64,000 nucleotides of DNA from an uncultured Pelagibacteraceae bacterium. GTDB lineage: Bacteria; Pseudomonadota; Alphaproteobacteria; Pelagibacterales; Pelagibacteraceae. The stretch covers positions 90,536 through 154,535 of the forward strand of contig CACBFA010000002.1 of the NCBI GenBank assembly GCA_902538525.1, given 5' to 3'. Position numbers and translations under genes: made by a program. This document shows positions 22,251-34,095 of the stretch, one piece after another. Within the stretch, counting starts at the first letter, position 1; every line of letters begins with the position of its first letter. The notes beneath the pieces are model-generated. The model searched no databases. It was given only the letters and a program-made list of their open reading frames with translations, and was not told the DNA's origin.

Positions 22251-22691
22251 TTAGGCTGTTACTTCTTTTGGAGATTCTTTTTTTTGGTCTTTAGATGGAT
22301 CTTTCTTCTTTTTATCAACTCTTTTAGCTTCAACATCTCTATCAACAAACTCAATTACAGCCATAGGAGCATTATCGCCATATCTAAATCCAGCCTTAAT
22401 AATTCTTGTATATCCACCTTTTCTATTTTCATATCTTTTAGAAAGAGTTTTTTTTACTTTATTTGTAGATTTTACGTCTTGCAGCTTTGAGATCAAAGTT
22501 TTAGTATTAGATAACGTATCACTCTTACCTAATGTAATAATTTTGTCTGCTTGAGGCTTTAACACTTTTGCTTTTGGTAAAGTAGTTGTAATTTGCTCAT
22601 ATTTTATTAAAGAATTTAGCATGTTTTTTATTAAAGCTTTTCTATGTTCTGAAGTTCTGTTGAGCTTTTTATAGCCCATTTTATGTCTCAT
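22251..22691 (-). CDS. rplQ: 50S ribosomal protein L17
   Basis: [25 protein letters not shown]. Confidence 0.97.
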   Translation of the reverse strand: MRHKMGYKKLNRTSEHRKALIKNMLNSLIKYEQITTTLPKAKVLKPQADKIITLGKSDTLSNTKTLISKLQDVKSTNKVKKTLSKRYENRKGGYTRIIKAGFRYGDNAPMAVIEFVDRDVEAKRVDKKKKDPSKDQKKESPKEVTA

Positions 22692-23719
22692 TAGATAGCT
22701 TCCTCAAGTTTTTTTGACAATTCGGCAATATTATCTGGCGGCCAATTTGGTATTTCCATTCCTAAATACAAAGACATTCCGGTTAAGACCTCTTTAATCT
22801 CATTCAATGATTTTCTACCAAAATTTGGGGTTCTTAGCATCTCTCCCTCCGATTTTTGGACTAGATCTCCGATATAAATAATATTATCATTTTTTAAACA
22901 ATTCATTGATCTCACAGAAAGTTCCAATTCATCAACTTTTCTCAATAAATTTTTATTAAATTCAGGTTCAGAAGGTTGCTCTTTAACTATTACCTCCTGA
23001 GGTTCGTCAAAATTCACAAACATACCAAGTTGATCTTGGAAGATTCTAGCTGAGTATGCAACTGCATCCTCTGCTGAAATTGATCCATTTGTCTCAACCT
23101 CCATTGTCAATTTATCATAATCTAAAGCTTTTCCCTCTCTAGCTGTACTGACTGAGTATGATACTTTTTTAACTGGGCTAAATAATGAGTCTATTGCTAT
23201 TAAACCTAAAGGAGGCTCTTCTGGTTTATTAAGTTCAGCAGATACATAGCCCTTTCCTGTTCCTACAGTCATTTCCATGTGAAATTTTGTATTTTCGTCT
23301 AAATTACAAATTACTAAATCTGGATTTAAAATTTCTATATCTGCAACAGGTATAATATTTGAAGCTTTAATTTCACCTGGTCCTTTTACATCTAAAACTA
23401 ATTTTTTTTGCACATCAGATGAGCTCTTTAACGCCAATGATTTAACGTTTAAAACTATATCAGTAACATCTTCACGAACACCTTTGATAGATGTGAATTC
23501 GTGGAGTACACCATCAATTTGAATTGAAGTGACTGCTGTACCTCTTATTGAAGACAATAATATTCTTCTTAAAGAATTGCCAAGTGTCAAACCGTAACCT
23601 TTTTCTAAAGGTTCGGCAATTATTTTTGCGAATGATTTATCATCACTCAGTTGAACATCTAACTTAGTTGGTTTTATAAGTGATTTCCAATTTTTTGTAT
23701 TTACTTCGGTTTGCTCCAT
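22691..23719 (-). CDS. rpoA: RNA polymerase alpha subunit
   Basis: [24 protein letters not shown]; alpha-CTD present. Confidence 0.98.
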   Translation of the reverse strand: MEQTEVNTKNWKSLIKPTKLDVQLSDDKSFAKIIAEPLEKGYGLTLGNSLRRILLSSIRGTAVTSIQIDGVLHEFTSIKGVREDVTDIVLNVKSLALKSSSDVQKKLVLDVKGPGEIKASNIIPVADIEILNPDLVICNLDENTKFHMEMTVGTGKGYVSAELNKPEEPPLGLIAIDSLFSPVKKVSYSVSTAREGKALDYDKLTMEVETNGSISAEDAVAYSARIFQDQLGMFVNFDEPQEVIVKEQPSEPEFNKNLLRKVDELELSVRSMNCLKNDNIIYIGDLVQKSEGEMLRTPNFGRKSLNEIKEVLTGMSLYLGMEIPNWPPDNIAELSKKLEEAI

Positions 23720-24156
23720 TAAACTCTCCTTTTTTTTGGTGGTCTAGTTCCATTATGTGGCATTGGTGTAGTATCTTTTATAGATATAATTTTAAAACCT
23801 CTTGCTTGTAAGGCTCTTAATGCAGTCTCTCTACCTGAGCCTGGTCCTTTTACTTCCACAGATAAAATTTTCATTCCGACTTCTAAAGCTTTAACCGCGG
23901 CAGAATCTGCAGCAACTTGTGCTGCATAAGGGGTAGATTTTCTTGAACCCTTAAACCCTTTCTGGCCAGCTGAAGCCCAAGAAACTACATTGCCATTTGT
24001 ATCTGCAATTGAAACAATTGTATTATTAAAAGTTGATTGCACATACGCAATTCCATTTAAAATATTTTTTTTGCCTTTTTTCTTTTTTGAATAAGAACTT
24101 TTTTTAGATTTTGTGGTTAAATTCTGGTCTTTATTTTCAGTTGTATCTTTTTTCAT
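23719..24156 (-). CDS. rpsK: 30S ribosomal protein S11
   Basis: [41 protein letters not shown]. Confidence 0.97.
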   Translation of the reverse strand: MKKDTTENKDQNLTTKSKKSSYSKKKKGKKNILNGIAYVQSTFNNTIVSIADTNGNVVSWASAGQKGFKGSRKSTPYAAQVAADSAAVKALEVGMKILSVEVKGPGSGRETALRALQARGFKIISIKDTTPMPHNGTRPPKKRRV

Positions 24157-24539
24157 TATTTTTTAAGTGGTGTTAATTTTTTTCCAGCAATTGCGATTGC
24201 TTTACCTTTTCTAGTTCTAGAGTTACATCTAGTTCTTTGTCCCCTTACAGGTAATTTTTTTCGGTGTCTAGAACCTCTATATGTTGCTAGATCTATCAGT
24301 CTTTTTATACTTAATGAAGTTTCTCTTCTTAAATCGCCCTCGACAGTAAATTTTTGATCAATATATTCTCTTATTTTCAAAATCTGATCATCTGTTAATT
24401 CATTAACTCTTTTTGATTTTGGTATTTCCAATGCAGTACATATTTGATTGGAAAATTTATTTCCAATTCCATAAATATAAGTAAGTCCGACATGAACTAA
24501 TTTATTTTGTGGTATGTTTACACCTGCAATACGAGCCAT
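24156..24539 (-). CDS. rpsM: 30S ribosomal protein S13
   Basis: [26 protein letters not shown]. Confidence 0.97.
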   Translation of the reverse strand: MARIAGVNIPQNKLVHVGLTYIYGIGNKFSNQICTALEIPKSKRVNELTDDQILKIREYIDQKFTVEGDLRRETSLSIKRLIDLATYRGSRHRKKLPVRGQRTRCNSRTRKGKAIAIAGKKLTPLKK

Positions 24540-24593
24540 AATTTTGTGATAAATTGTGCCTTTTATATAAGAAGATAAATCAAAGTCAACGAC

Positions 24594-25157
24594 TTAAACA
24601 TTGATAAAATCATCTATTTTACTTGTAATTTGAGCAATTTCCATAGATCCGTCTATTTCATTAAAATTTGAATTTTTTGAATAATAATCCAGTACAGGCT
24701 TCGTTGTATCAATATATTTATCATATCTTTTGAGAATAGTATCCAAATCATCATCAGATCTTTCTTCCATAATTTTTCTTTTTTCAATTCTTTTAATTAT
24801 TGTTTCCTTATTAACATTTAAAAAAAAAATTAAATCTATTTTTTGATTAGAATTTTTTAACAATGTGTCTAAATATTTTGCTTGATTTATAGATCTAGGA
24901 TACCCGTCAAAAATTAATTTTTCTCTTTTTTTTGGATCAAAAACATGAAATTTTAAAAGAGTATTTACTATTTCATCACTAACAAACTTGCCTTCATTCA
25001 TATTGTTTATTATCTTTTTTCCTATTTCAGTATCTTTTTTAATTTCCTCTCTTAAAATATCACCTGTGGATATTTGAAATCCGTTTAATTTTTTTACTAA
25101 GTGTTTAGCTTGAGTACCTTTGCCAGCGCCTGGAGGTCCAAACAAAATTATATTCAC
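24594..25157 (-). CDS. adk: Adenylate kinase (short-lid form)
   Basis: IILFGPPGAGKGTQAK, STGDILREE, FDGYPRS; short LID region. Confidence 0.96.
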   Translation of the reverse strand: MNIILFGPPGAGKGTQAKHLVKKLNGFQISTGDILREEIKKDTEIGKKIINNMNEGKFVSDEIVNTLLKFHVFDPKKREKLIFDGYPRSINQAKYLDTLLKNSNQKIDLIFFLNVNKETIIKRIEKRKIMEERSDDDLDTILKRYDKYIDTTKPVLDYYSKNSNFNEIDGSMEIAQITSKIDDFINV

Positions 25158-26438
25158 TTACCTACCAAATTTTGTTTTTTTTATAAGTTGCTCATATTGA
25201 GAACTCATCATCCTAGTTTGAATTTGTGTAACAGTATCAATTGCAACAACAACAACAATTAACACTGAAGCACCTCCCAAATAAAATGGTATAGGATAAT
25301 TTGCAATTAGAAATTCAGGCATTAAACAAACAAGAGCAAGATACAATGCACCAATTGTTGTTAATCTTGTGAGTATTGTGTCTATATATATTGCAGTACT
25401 TTCTCCAGGCCTTATACCTGGAATAAATCCACCATATTTTCTTAAGTTTTCTGCCGTTTCAGTAGGATTAAAAGTTATAGAAGTATAAAAAAAAGTAAAA
25501 AATATTATTCCTGATGCATATAGCAACATATATAAAGGTTGTCCTTGAGAAAAATATGATGAAATGTTTAAGAATGTTTCATTTTGAGAAACATTAAAGT
25601 TTGAGAATGTTACTGGTAACAATAATAATGCTGAAGCAAAGATTGCAGGTATTACACCTGCAGAATTAATTTTTAAAGGTAAATGTGAAGAATCTCCTCC
25701 ATACATTTTGTTACCCATTTGTCTTTTAGGATAATTTATAAGAATTTTTCTTAATGCTCTTTCCATAAATACTATAAACACTATTGTAGCAACAAGTAGT
25801 AGAAATATAAAAATTATCATTACAGTTGAAATTGCTCCAGTTCTTCCTAGTTCAAATGTTGTTACCAACGCTCTAGGGATCTCAGCAACAATTCCTGAAA
25901 AAATTATTAATGAAATACCATTACCAATTCCTCTTTGTGTTATTTGTTCGCCGAGCCACATTAAAAATATAGTTCCAGCAACAATTGTTGTAACAGTTGA
26001 AATTTTAAAAAATATTCCCGGATTTATAACTAGATCTGCTGAGGACTCCAATCCAACTGCTAATCCATATCCTTGTATAGTTGCTAATAAAACAGTTCCA
26101 TATCTTGTTATTTGAGTAATTTTTTGTCTTCCTACTTCACCTTGAGCTTTTAAATTTTTAAAATATTCCGAAACTCCAGTAAGTAATTGGACTATAATTG
26201 AAGATGATATATATGGCATTATTCCAAGAGCAAAAATTGCCATTCTACTTACAGCACCCCCTGCGAAAACATTGAACATTCCCAATAAACCTTTTTGATT
26301 TCCCTCCATCATTATTTGAAGTTGTTCGGGGTCAATTCCTGGAAGAGGAACAAAAGTACCTAATCTATAAACAGCAAGGATAAAAAGTGTAAATAGTATT
26401 CTATTTCTTAAATCGTTAGATTGTGTTGAGGCACTCAT
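25158..26438 (-). CDS. secY: Protein translocase subunit SecY
   Basis: PLPGIDP..., GIMPYISSSIIVQLL, QRGIGNGISLIIF. Confidence 0.98.
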   Translation of the reverse strand: MSASTQSNDLRNRILFTLFILAVYRLGTFVPLPGIDPEQLQIMMEGNQKGLLGMFNVFAGGAVSRMAIFALGIMPYISSSIIVQLLTGVSEYFKNLKAQGEVGRQKITQITRYGTVLLATIQGYGLAVGLESSADLVINPGIFFKISTVTTIVAGTIFLMWLGEQITQRGIGNGISLIIFSGIVAEIPRALVTTFELGRTGAISTVMIIFIFLLLVATIVFIVFMERALRKILINYPKRQMGNKMYGGDSSHLPLKINSAGVIPAIFASALLLLPVTFSNFNVSQNETFLNISSYFSQGQPLYMLLYASGIIFFTFFYTSITFNPTETAENLRKYGGFIPGIRPGESTAIYIDTILTRLTTIGALYLALVCLMPEFLIANYPIPFYLGGASVLIVVVVAIDTVTQIQTRMMSSQYEQLIKKTKFGR

Positions 26439-26905
26439 TATTTCACTTGATTTTTAATAGTAATTTGTCCACCAGCTTTTTCAATCTTCTCTTTAGCGTT
26501 CTTTGAAGAATAATCTACTTCAATATCAATTTTAGAATTCAAATCACCATTTGATAATATTTTAAATTTACTAATTGATTTTCTAAACAATTTAGATTTT
26601 TTAAATGTATTAATATTTATTTTTGCATCCGCACTAATTTTTTTAGTATCAATCAATTTTTGTAAATCACTAAGATTTATTATAGCTACACCCTTCTTGC
26701 TAGCTATAGGGTTAAATCCTCTTTTAGGAAGTCTTCTGTATAATGGCATTTGACCACCCTCAAAACTCTTAATGGCTACACCAGATCTTGATTTTTGTCC
26801 TTTCACTCCTCTACCAGAAGTTTTTCCTTTACCAGAACCTATGCCTCTTCCAACTCGAATTTTTTTTGTTTTAATATTTTTTAATGTATTTAAAGATGTC
26901 ATCAT
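26438..26905 (-). CDS. rplO: 50S ribosomal protein L15
   Basis: RVGRGIGSGKGKTSGRGVKGQKSRSG. Confidence 0.97.
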   Translation of the reverse strand: MMTSLNTLKNIKTKKIRVGRGIGSGKGKTSGRGVKGQKSRSGVAIKSFEGGQMPLYRRLPKRGFNPIASKKGVAIINLSDLQKLIDTKKISADAKININTFKKSKLFRKSISKFKILSNGDLNSKIDIEVDYSSKNAKEKIEKAGGQITIKNQVK

Positions 26906-27402
26906 CCTCTTTTTTCAATTATCTCTGATATTTTTTTATTTCTTAAATTTGATATATTTTTTGGTGAATTTTGTTTTGATAAAGCTTTTATACATGCCCT
27001 TATTACATTATGTGGATTTGCTGTTCCTAAAGATTTAGCTACAATATCTTTTATTCCTAGAACTTCGCATACAGCCCTAACTGGACCACCTGCAATAATA
27101 CCAGTCCCTTTGGGTGCAGATCTTAGCTTAATTTTTCCAGCTCCATCTTTTCCATAAATATCGTGATGTATTGTTCTTCCATCTCTTAAAGGTATCTGAA
27201 TTAATTTCCGTCTGGCTAGTTCGTTTGCTTTTTTGATTGCATCAGGTACTTGTTTTGCTTTCGCATGTGCAATTCCAATTTTTCCATTTTGATTTCCCAC
27301 AACAACAAGTGCAGAAAAACCAAACCTTCTTCCACCTTTCACAACTTTTGTGATTCTATTTATATGAACTAATTTTTCAACAAATTCTGTATTTTTTTCC
27401 AT
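26902..27402 (-). CDS. rpsE: 30S ribosomal protein S5
   Basis: VVKGGRRFGFSALVVVGNQNGKIGIAHAKAKQVPDAI. Confidence 0.97.
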   Translation of the reverse strand: MEKNTEFVEKLVHINRITKVVKGGRRFGFSALVVVGNQNGKIGIAHAKAKQVPDAIKKANELARRKLIQIPLRDGRTIHHDIYGKDGAGKIKLRSAPKGTGIIAGGPVRAVCEVLGIKDIVAKSLGTANPHNVIRACIKALSKQNSPKNISNLRNKKISEIIEKRG

Positions 27403-27405
27403 AAT

Positions 27406-27756
27406 TTAAAATTCCATTCCATTTTTTCTTAATGTTTCAGCAAAAATTTTAACCCTACCATGATATTTATAAATTCCTCTATCAAAGTAAATTTTTTTAA
27501 TATTTTTTTCATTTGCTTTCTTTGCCAGCATTTCAGCAACAATAGTTGATAGTTCAGATTTATTTTTTTTTTGCCCTTTAATTTCTTTATCAATTGATGA
27601 GGCGGAAACTAAGGTAATATTTTTAACATCATCTATTATTTGAGCGCTTATATTTTTCGTAGATCTTGAAACACTTAATCTGTATCTATCTTTTGATACA
27701 CTTTTAAGTTTTTTTCTTATTCTAAATTTTTTTCTTTCTGTTGTATTTAATCTCAT
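27406..27756 (-). CDS. rplR: 50S ribosomal protein L18
   Basis: [39 protein letters not shown]. Confidence 0.96.
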   Translation of the reverse strand: MRLNTTERKKFRIRKKLKSVSKDRYRLSVSRSTKNISAQIIDDVKNITLVSASSIDKEIKGQKKNKSELSTIVAEMLAKKANEKNIKKIYFDRGIYKYHGRVKIFAETLRKNGMEF

Positions 27757-28295
27757 TATTTTTTCTTACCTTCTTTTCTTAAAATATATTGACCCTTTTC
27801 CTTTATACCTTTTCCTTTGTAAGGCTCGGGTGGCCTAATACTTTTGATTTGAGAAGCAACCATACCAACTTGTTGTTTATTTGATCCACTTATTTTTAAT
27901 GTTGTTTGTTTTTCGACAGCTATTTTAATACCTTCTGGAATATCGTAATTAATGTCGTGACTAAACCCTAGCTGCATATTTAAAATATTTCCTTTAAGAG
28001 CGGCTCTAAAACCAACTCCAGTAAGTTCAAGTATTTTTTCATAACCGCTACTTGCACCAATAATGGCATTATTAAGTAAGCTTCTATTCATTCCCCATAA
28101 TCTTTTAGATGTATCATCAAGTTTTTTTGGTTTTATAGATACGTCTTTACCTTCTGTAATATTAAGTTCAAACATTTCTAAATCTAATTTAATTGATTGC
28201 TTGCCTAATGGTCCTTCAACATTAACTGTGCTGCCAGTTAATAAAACTTTTACTTTTTCTGGTATGGGTATGTTTATTTTTCCTATTTTAGACAT
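27756..28295 (-). CDS. rplF: 50S ribosomal protein L6
   Basis: L6 motifs incl. [30 protein letters not shown]. Confidence 0.97.
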   Translation of the reverse strand: MSKIGKINIPIPEKVKVLLTGSTVNVEGPLGKQSIKLDLEMFELNITEGKDVSIKPKKLDDTSKRLWGMNRSLLNNAIIGASSGYEKILELTGVGFRAALKGNILNMQLGFSHDINYDIPEGIKIAVEKQTTLKISGSNKQQVGMVASQIKSIRPPEPYKGKGIKEKGQYILRKEGKKK

Positions 28296-28687
28296 TAAAA
28301 TACCTTACAAATAATTTCACCACCAAGTTTTTTCTTTCTTGCATCGATATCTGTCATTACACCTTGTGGAGTAGATATTATAGCTATACCAAGACCATTA
28401 TTAATTTTTGGAAGACTACTTGCGCTAGAAAATATTCTTCTCCCTGGTTTGGAAATTCTTTCAATAGTATTTATAACTGGATTTCCAGAATTATATTTTA
28501 AATTAATTTCAATTAAAGGTTTTTTTTCATCATTGATTTTATAATCTATAATATAGCCTTCAGATTTTAACACATCAGCAATTTTGGCTTTAAATTTTGA
28601 TGATGGTAATGAAACTTTTCTATGATTTCTCACTTGAGCATTTTTAATTCTTGCTAACATATCTCCAATTGGATCACTTAAACTCAT
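28295..28687 (-). CDS. rpsH: 30S ribosomal protein S8
   Basis: MSLSDPIGDMLARIKNAQ; GLGIAIISTPQGVMTD. Confidence 0.97.
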   Translation of the reverse strand: MSLSDPIGDMLARIKNAQVRNHRKVSLPSSKFKAKIADVLKSEGYIIDYKINDEKKPLIEINLKYNSGNPVINTIERISKPGRRIFSSASSLPKINNGLGIAIISTPQGVMTDIDARKKKLGGEIICKVF

Positions 28688-28697
28688 ATTTTCCTTT

Positions 28698-29003
28698 CTA
28701 CCAACTCGATTTTACCATTCCAGGAATTTTACCTTCTAAACCAAGTTGTCGAAGGGCTATTCTTGAAATTTTTAATTTTCTATATACTCCATGTGGTCTG
28801 CCTGTAATTTGACATCTATTCATAACTCTAATTTTTGCAGAATTTCGTGGTAATTTTGACAATTTTTGTTGAGCTTTAAATCTTTCTTCTAGAGATAATT
28901 TTTTATCCATTATTATTTTTTTTAACTTCATTCTTTTTTTATAAAATTTATCTGATAATTTTATTCTCTTATTGTTCTTGTTAATTGCACTCAATTTAGC
29001 CAT
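28698..29003 (-). CDS. rpsN: 30S ribosomal protein S14 (zinc-free form)
   Basis: [35 protein letters not shown]; no CxxC pairs. Confidence 0.96.
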   Translation of the reverse strand: MAKLSAINKNNKRIKLSDKFYKKRMKLKKIIMDKKLSLEERFKAQQKLSKLPRNSAKIRVMNRCQITGRPHGVYRKLKISRIALRQLGLEGKIPGMVKSSW

Positions 29004-29557
29004 TAATTACTCCTTTTTTCTCTGAATGGAAAATTTAAATGTTTTAATAATTCAAAACTATGTTCAACTTTTTGAGATTTAATAACAATTGTTATGTCTA
29101 AACCTCTAATTTTATCAACTTTATCAAAATTTACCTCTGGAAAAATAATGTGCTCTTTTACACCAAAAGTATAATTTCCGTATTTATCAAAGCCGTTAGG
29201 ACTTAATCCTCTAAAATCCTTTATTCTAGGTAAGGCTATATTTGTTAACCTATCAATAAATTCGTACATTTTATTTTTTCTTAATGTTACCTTCAAACCA
29301 GAGTTAGTATTTTTTCTAGTTTTAAAATTTGCAATAGATTTCTTAAATTTAGTTACAACAGGCATTTGACCTGTAATGTTTGCTAGATCTTCTTGACAGG
29401 ATTTCAAAATTTTTTGATCATTTCCATCAAGACCTAAACCCATATTTAAAACAATTTTTTGTATTTTTGGACCCATATATAAATTTTTATAACCAAACTT
29501 TTCCTTTAATGCTGGCTCAATATCTTTAGTTACAGTTAATTTTAATCTAGGTATCAT
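29003..29557 (-). CDS. rplE: 50S ribosomal protein L5
   Basis: [11 protein letters not shown]...; [20 protein letters not shown]. Confidence 0.97.
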   Translation of the reverse strand: MIPRLKLTVTKDIEPALKEKFGYKNLYMGPKIQKIVLNMGLGLDGNDQKILKSCQEDLANITGQMPVVTKFKKSIANFKTRKNTNSGLKVTLRKNKMYEFIDRLTNIALPRIKDFRGLSPNGFDKYGNYTFGVKEHIIFPEVNFDKVDKIRGLDITIVIKSQKVEHSFELLKHLNFPFREKRSN

Positions 29558-29796
29558 TATTTTTTAGCCTCATTTTTATTTTTGGTATCAAAAATTGCTA
29601 GGTTTGAGAGATGTATAAAGTTTTCTTTTGAAACTATTCCACCTTTCTTTTCTTTTGTAGTTTTCACATGTTTTTTTACCATGTTAATACCTTTAACTTT
29701 CGCCCTATTATTTTTTCTATCAATTTCAATGACATCACCATCTTTATTTTTATCCTTACCAGTCAGAATCTTTACTTTAATACCTTTTTTAATCAT
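29557..29796 (-). CDS. rplX: 50S ribosomal protein L24
   Basis: [38 protein letters not shown]-like. Confidence 0.92.
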   Translation of the reverse strand: MIKKGIKVKILTGKDKNKDGDVIEIDRKNNRAKVKGINMVKKHVKTTKEKKGGIVSKENFIHLSNLAIFDTKNKNEAKK

Positions 29797-30164
29797 TATA
29801 ATACCTCTGGTGCCAACGAAATTATTTTCATTTGACCTCTATTCCTTAATTCTCTGGTAACTGGTCCAAAAATTCTAGTGCCTATAGGCTCCCCTTTATC
29901 ATCTGTCAGAACAGCTGCATTGTTATCAAATCTTACTTTGGATCCATCATTCCTGTGAATTCCTTTTTTAACTCTAACAACAACAGCTTTATGAACCGCA
30001 CCTTTTTTAACCTTTCCTTTTGGAATTGCTTCTTTGACTGCTACGACGATAGTATCACCAATACTCGCATATCTTCTTTTAGATCCACCTAACACTTTTA
30101 TGCATTCAATCTTTTTTGCACCAGTGTTATCAGCTACGAATAATTCTGTCTGAACTTGTATCAT
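29796..30164 (-). CDS. rplN: 50S ribosomal protein L14
   Basis: [33 protein letters not shown]. Confidence 0.98.
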   Translation of the reverse strand: MIQVQTELFVADNTGAKKIECIKVLGGSKRRYASIGDTIVVAVKEAIPKGKVKKGAVHKAVVVRVKKGIHRNDGSKVRFDNNAAVLTDDKGEPIGTRIFGPVTRELRNRGQMKIISLAPEVL

Positions 30165-30397
30165 TTGGAAACTCCTATCACTTCAAATTTTTTCGACTTT
30201 GAGTGAGGTTTGCACTCTTGTATCGATACTTGATCGCCGTTTTTATATTTATTCTCTTCGTCATGAACACTATATTTTTTTCTAGCTTTAATTACTTTTT
30301 TTAATACTGGATGTTGATATTTTCGCTCAACTAAAACTGTAATAGTTTTATTTGGCTTATCGCTGACAACTATTCCATTTAATATTTTTTTAGGCAT
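30161..30397 (-). CDS. rpsQ: 30S ribosomal protein S17
   Basis: [29 protein letters not shown]. Confidence 0.96.
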   Translation of the reverse strand: MPKKILNGIVVSDKPNKTITVLVERKYQHPVLKKVIKARKKYSVHDEENKYKNGDQVSIQECKPHSKSKKFEVIGVSK

Positions 30398-30578
30398 TTT
30401 TTCTCACTACTAATGTTTTTAATCTTGCAATATTCCTCTTTGTTTCGCTAATTTTTGATGGACTTTTTATCTGACCATTAATTTTTTGAAATCTAAAGTT
30501 AAAAAGATCTTTTTTTAATTTTTCAATATCTTTTAAAGCTTGTTCTTTTGTCATTTTTTTGATCTCACTTTTTTTCAT
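30390..30578 (-). CDS. rpmC: 50S ribosomal protein L29
   Basis: [35 protein letters not shown]; position between S17 and L16. Confidence 0.93.
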   Translation of the reverse strand: MKKSEIKKMTKEQALKDIEKLKKDLFNFRFQKINGQIKSPSKISETKRNIARLKTLVVRKNA

Positions 30579-30986
30579 TTATATTCTCTTAATAAATTTA
30601 CATTTAATTGGCAGTTTTGCCGAAGCTTTATATAAAGCCTCTCTAGCAATTTCTTCTGTTACGCCATCAACCTCAAATAAAATTCTTCCTGGTTTAACTC
30701 TGCATGCCCAAAATTCAGGTGAACCTTTTCCTTTACCCATTCTTACCTCTGTAGGTTTTTTTGAAACAGGTATATTAGGAAACATTCTTGTCCAAACTCT
30801 GCCTTGTCTTTTCATGTGCCGCGTTAATGCTACTCTAGCTGCCTCTATCTGTCTGGATATAATTCTTTCTGGCTGAATTGCTTTCAATCCAAATGAACCA
30901 TAATTCATAGCATTACATCTGGAAGCATTGCCGTGAATCCTTCCTTTGTGTGCTTTTCTAAACTTTGTTCTAGTTGGTTGTAACAT
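30579..30986 (-). CDS. rplP: 50S ribosomal protein L16
   Basis: [38 protein letters not shown]. Confidence 0.98.
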   Translation of the reverse strand: MLQPTRTKFRKAHKGRIHGNASRCNAMNYGSFGLKAIQPERIISRQIEAARVALTRHMKRQGRVWTRMFPNIPVSKKPTEVRMGKGKGSPEFWACRVKPGRILFEVDGVTEEIAREALYKASAKLPIKCKFIKRI

Positions 30987-30988
30987 TA

Positions 30989-31648
30989 TTATGCTTTGTT
31001 CCTTTCTTGGCTGAACTCTTTTGTAAAAATTTCTCCTTTATATATCCAAACTTTTATTCCAATTATTCCATAGGTGGTTAAAGCTTCCGCTTCAGCATAA
31101 TCAATGTCTGCTCTTAAAGTATGGGATGGAATACTTCCATCTCTTAACCATTCTGTTCTTGCAATTTCGTTTCCACCAAGTCTTCCACTACAAGACACTT
31201 TAATTCCTTTAGCTCCTAATCTTAATGCAGATTGCATTGCTCTTTTCATTGCTCTCCTATATGAAACACGTTTGACTAATTGTTGAGCAATGTTCTCGGC
31301 AACTAAAAATGAATTTGTTTCAGGTTTTTTAACCTCCTTAATATTTAATACGATTTCATTTGCGCTCAATCTTGATAATTTCCCTTTAATTTTCTCTATA
31401 TCACTCCCCTTTTTTCCAATTACAAATCCAGGTCTGGATGTATAAATTGTTACGAAACATTTTTTTGCTGATCTCTCTATCATTACTTTTGAAACTCCTG
31501 AATTGATAACATTTTTTTTGATGAATTCTCTAATTTTAAAATCTTCAATTAAATAATTTCCAAAATCTTGTTTTTTTGCATACCAAACAGAATCCCATCC
31601 TCTATTGATACCCAATCTTAAACCTACTGGATTAACCTTTTGTCCCAT
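30989..31648 (-). CDS. rpsC: 30S ribosomal protein S3
   Basis: [26 protein letters not shown] domain. Confidence 0.98.
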   Translation of the reverse strand: MGQKVNPVGLRLGINRGWDSVWYAKKQDFGNYLIEDFKIREFIKKNVINSGVSKVMIERSAKKCFVTIYTSRPGFVIGKKGSDIEKIKGKLSRLSANEIVLNIKEVKKPETNSFLVAENIAQQLVKRVSYRRAMKRAMQSALRLGAKGIKVSCSGRLGGNEIARTEWLRDGSIPSHTLRADIDYAEAEALTTYGIIGIKVWIYKGEIFTKEFSQERNKA

Positions 31649-32027
31649 GTTCCTTCTCTTTTTGTTTCATTTGCTCACTCAAAACTATTGTTACGTTTGA
31701 GTATGGTTTCATAATTTCGGCAGCACGGCCTTTTGCTCTAGCTCTAAATCTTTTCATTATTACTTGTTTTCCACAGAAAGCTTCTTTAACTACTAAATTG
31801 TCTATATCATATTGAAAATTGTTTTCAGCGTTCGCAATAGCAGATGAGATTGTTTTCTTTACATCTTTAGATATTCTCTTTTCAGAGAAAGATAAATCTC
31901 TAATCGCAATATCTACTTTTTTACCAACTATTGATTTGAGTATAGGTTTTAACTTTCTTACACTAGACCTTACGTTCTTATTTATTGACCTAACTTGTTT
32001 TAAATCTATATCTTTGTTTTTACTCAT
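31632..32027 (-). CDS. rplV: 50S ribosomal protein L22
   Basis: [24 protein letters not shown]...[13 protein letters not shown]. Confidence 0.95.
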   Translation of the reverse strand: MSKNKDIDLKQVRSINKNVRSSVRKLKPILKSIVGKKVDIAIRDLSFSEKRISKDVKKTISSAIANAENNFQYDIDNLVVKEAFCGKQVIMKRFRARAKGRAAEIMKPYSNVTIVLSEQMKQKEKEHGTKG

Positions 32028-32029
32028 AT

Positions 32030-32338
32030 TTATTTCTTATCAGCTCCCTTAGCTCCACCCTCAACTTTCGCTTTTTTATCAGCTGGTGTATGACCAAAAA
32101 ACTGCCTTGTTGGAGCAAATTCTCCAAATTTGTGTCCTACCATGTCTTCAGATACAGTTATTGGTATAAATTTTTTACCGTTATAAATTAAAAAACTAAA
32201 TCCTACAAAGTCAGGTATTATTGTAGACTTTCTAGACCAGGTTTTAATTGGTTTTTTATTAGGATCGTTTTTAATTTTTTCAACTTTTTTAATTAAACTT
32301 TCCTCAACAAACGGTCCTTTCCAAACAGATCTTGCCAT
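32030..32338 (-). CDS. rpsS: 30S ribosomal protein S19
   Basis: [32 protein letters not shown]. Confidence 0.98.
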   Translation of the reverse strand: MARSVWKGPFVEESLIKKVEKIKNDPNKKPIKTWSRKSTIIPDFVGFSFLIYNGKKFIPITVSEDMVGHKFGEFAPTRQFFGHTPADKKAKVEGGAKGADKK

Positions 32339-32341
32339 AAA

Positions 32342-33175
32342 TTAAGCTCTCTTCTTCTTTCTTCTTCTTATTATAAATTTATCAGTTCGCTTATTATCTC
32401 TAGTTTTTAATCCTTTAGCTGATTGTCCAGTTGGAGAAACAGGATGCCTACCACCGGCAGATTTTCCTTCGCCACCACCATGTGGGTGATCTACTGGATT
32501 TTTAACAACCCCTCTAGTATGTGGTCTTCTTCCCAACCACCTTGATCTGCCAGCTTTACCAATTTTAATGTTTTTTTGATCTGGATTAGATAATACTCCA
32601 ATTGTAGCCAACGCTCTTGAATCTATTTTTCTAACTTCACCTGAAGTCATTTTTATAATTGAGTAATTTCCATCAATACCTGAAATCGTTACAGAAGAAC
32701 CAGCTGCTCTTGCTATTTTACCACCGGCACCTGGCTGTATTTCAACATTATGTATATCAATACCAACTGGAATATCTTGTAATGGTAAACAATTTCCTGT
32801 TTTAATTTCTGATGATGAACCATTTTCAATATAATCACCAACTTTTATTTTTTGTGGAGCAAGATAATAAAATTTTTCATTGTCTTCAAACTTAACTAGC
32901 ATTATGTGGCAAGATCTGTTTGGATCGTATTCAATTCTTTCCACAATCGCTTTCATATCGTTTTTTTTTCTATAAAAATCAATTTTTCTATATTTGTGCT
33001 TATGTCCACCACCATGATTTCTTGAAGTTATTCGACCATAATTATTTCTTCCTTTTGAAGAATAATTTGCACTTGTTAATGGCTTATAAGGCTTACCTTT
33101 CCATAAACCCTCTCTACTCGTTAGAATAGTGCCTCTAGTGGATTTAGTGTAAGGTTTGAATATTTTTAAAGCCAT
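32342..33175 (-). CDS. rplB: 50S ribosomal protein L2
   Basis: GRITSRNHGGGHKHKYRKIDFYR; GVVKNPVDHPHGGGEGKS. Confidence 0.98.
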   Translation of the reverse strand: MALKIFKPYTKSTRGTILTSREGLWKGKPYKPLTSANYSSKGRNNYGRITSRNHGGGHKHKYRKIDFYRKKNDMKAIVERIEYDPNRSCHIMLVKFEDNEKFYYLAPQKIKVGDYIENGSSSEIKTGNCLPLQDIPVGIDIHNVEIQPGAGGKIARAAGSSVTISGIDGNYSIIKMTSGEVRKIDSRALATIGVLSNPDQKNIKIGKAGRSRWLGRRPHTRGVVKNPVDHPHGGGEGKSAGGRHPVSPTGQSAKGLKTRDNKRTDKFIIRRRKKKRA

Positions 33176-33178
33176 AAA

Positions 33179-33472
33179 TTAAATTCCTGTTGTTAAGTCA
33201 ATATTTTGACCTTTTTTAAGGGTAATGATAGCTTTTTTAAAACCCTTTTTTTTAACTTTTTTTCCTCTAGTAGATTTAATTAGTGTTTTTTTATTAATAA
33301 TATTAATTTTTGTTACATTGACTTTAAAAATTTTTTCAATTGATCCTTTTAAAGTTTTTTTATTAGCACTTTGAGGTACCTTAAAAATAATTTTATTTTG
33401 TTCTGACAAATTTGTTGATTTTTCAGTTACAACAGGAAATAAGATTTTATCGTACAAGCTAAGTTTATCCAT
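33179..33472 (-). CDS. rplW: 50S ribosomal protein L23
   Basis: ILFPVVTEKSTNL...; L23 position between L4 and L2. Confidence 0.94.
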   Translation of the reverse strand: MDKLSLYDKILFPVVTEKSTNLSEQNKIIFKVPQSANKKTLKGSIEKIFKVNVTKINIINKKTLIKSTRGKKVKKKGFKKAIITLKKGQNIDLTTGI

Positions 33473-34095
33473 TATTGATACCTTTTTTCCAATTCTTTAA
33501 CTGAACTTTCAGTAAAAATAATTTTTTTATATTTAACTAAATCAAATGCACTGAAATGATTTGCATCTGTTAATTTGACATTAGGAATATTTCTAGTTGA
33601 CCTTAAAATGTTATCTTTTGATTTTGAATCTACAATTAGTAATGAGTTATTTGCATCAAACTTCTTTAAAAACTGAGACATTTCTTTTGTTTTTTCAATT
33701 TTTTTAGCAAAATCTTCAAAAATAATTACGTTATTTGATTTATTTTTTTCAGTTATCAGTGAGGCTATACTCATTTTTTTTTCACTCTTATTTAACTTTC
33801 TAGTTTTGTATTTATCTTGGCCCTTTGGTCCATGAGCTATACCTCCACCAACAAATATAGGCGCTTTTTTACTAGAGTGTCTTGCATTACCGGTCCCTTT
33901 TTGTGAATAGATTTTAGATGTTGAGCCTGTAATCTCATTTCTTTGCTTTGTCTTTGCTTTTCTACCTTTAAAGTTTGCATTCAATTTGTAAATAACACCA
34001 CTTACTAATTGATTGTTAACTTTGGCACTAAATATTTTATCAAGTACCTCTATGCTCTGTTTATTTCCGTCAATGCTTAGTTTGTCTATTTTCAT
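33472..34095 (-). CDS. rplD: 50S ribosomal protein L4
   Basis: TKQRNEITGSTSKIYSQKGTGNARHSSKKAPIFVGGGIAHGP. Confidence 0.97.
   Translation of the reverse strand: MKIDKLSIDGNKQSIEVLDKIFSAKVNNQLVSGVIYKLNANFKGRKAKTKQRNEITGSTSKIYSQKGTGNARHSSKKAPIFVGGGIAHGPKGQDKYKTRKLNKSEKKMSIASLITEKNKSNNVIIFEDFAKKIEKTKEMSQFLKKFDANNSLLIVDSKSKDNILRSTRNIPNVKLTDANHFSAFDLVKYKKIIFTESSVKELEKRYQ

Noticed and set aside
22206-22490. 94-aa plus-strand ORF opposite rplQ/rluC-like
   Set aside because: Antisense shadow of Lys-rich genes giving Phe/Ser-rich translation; no recognisable family.
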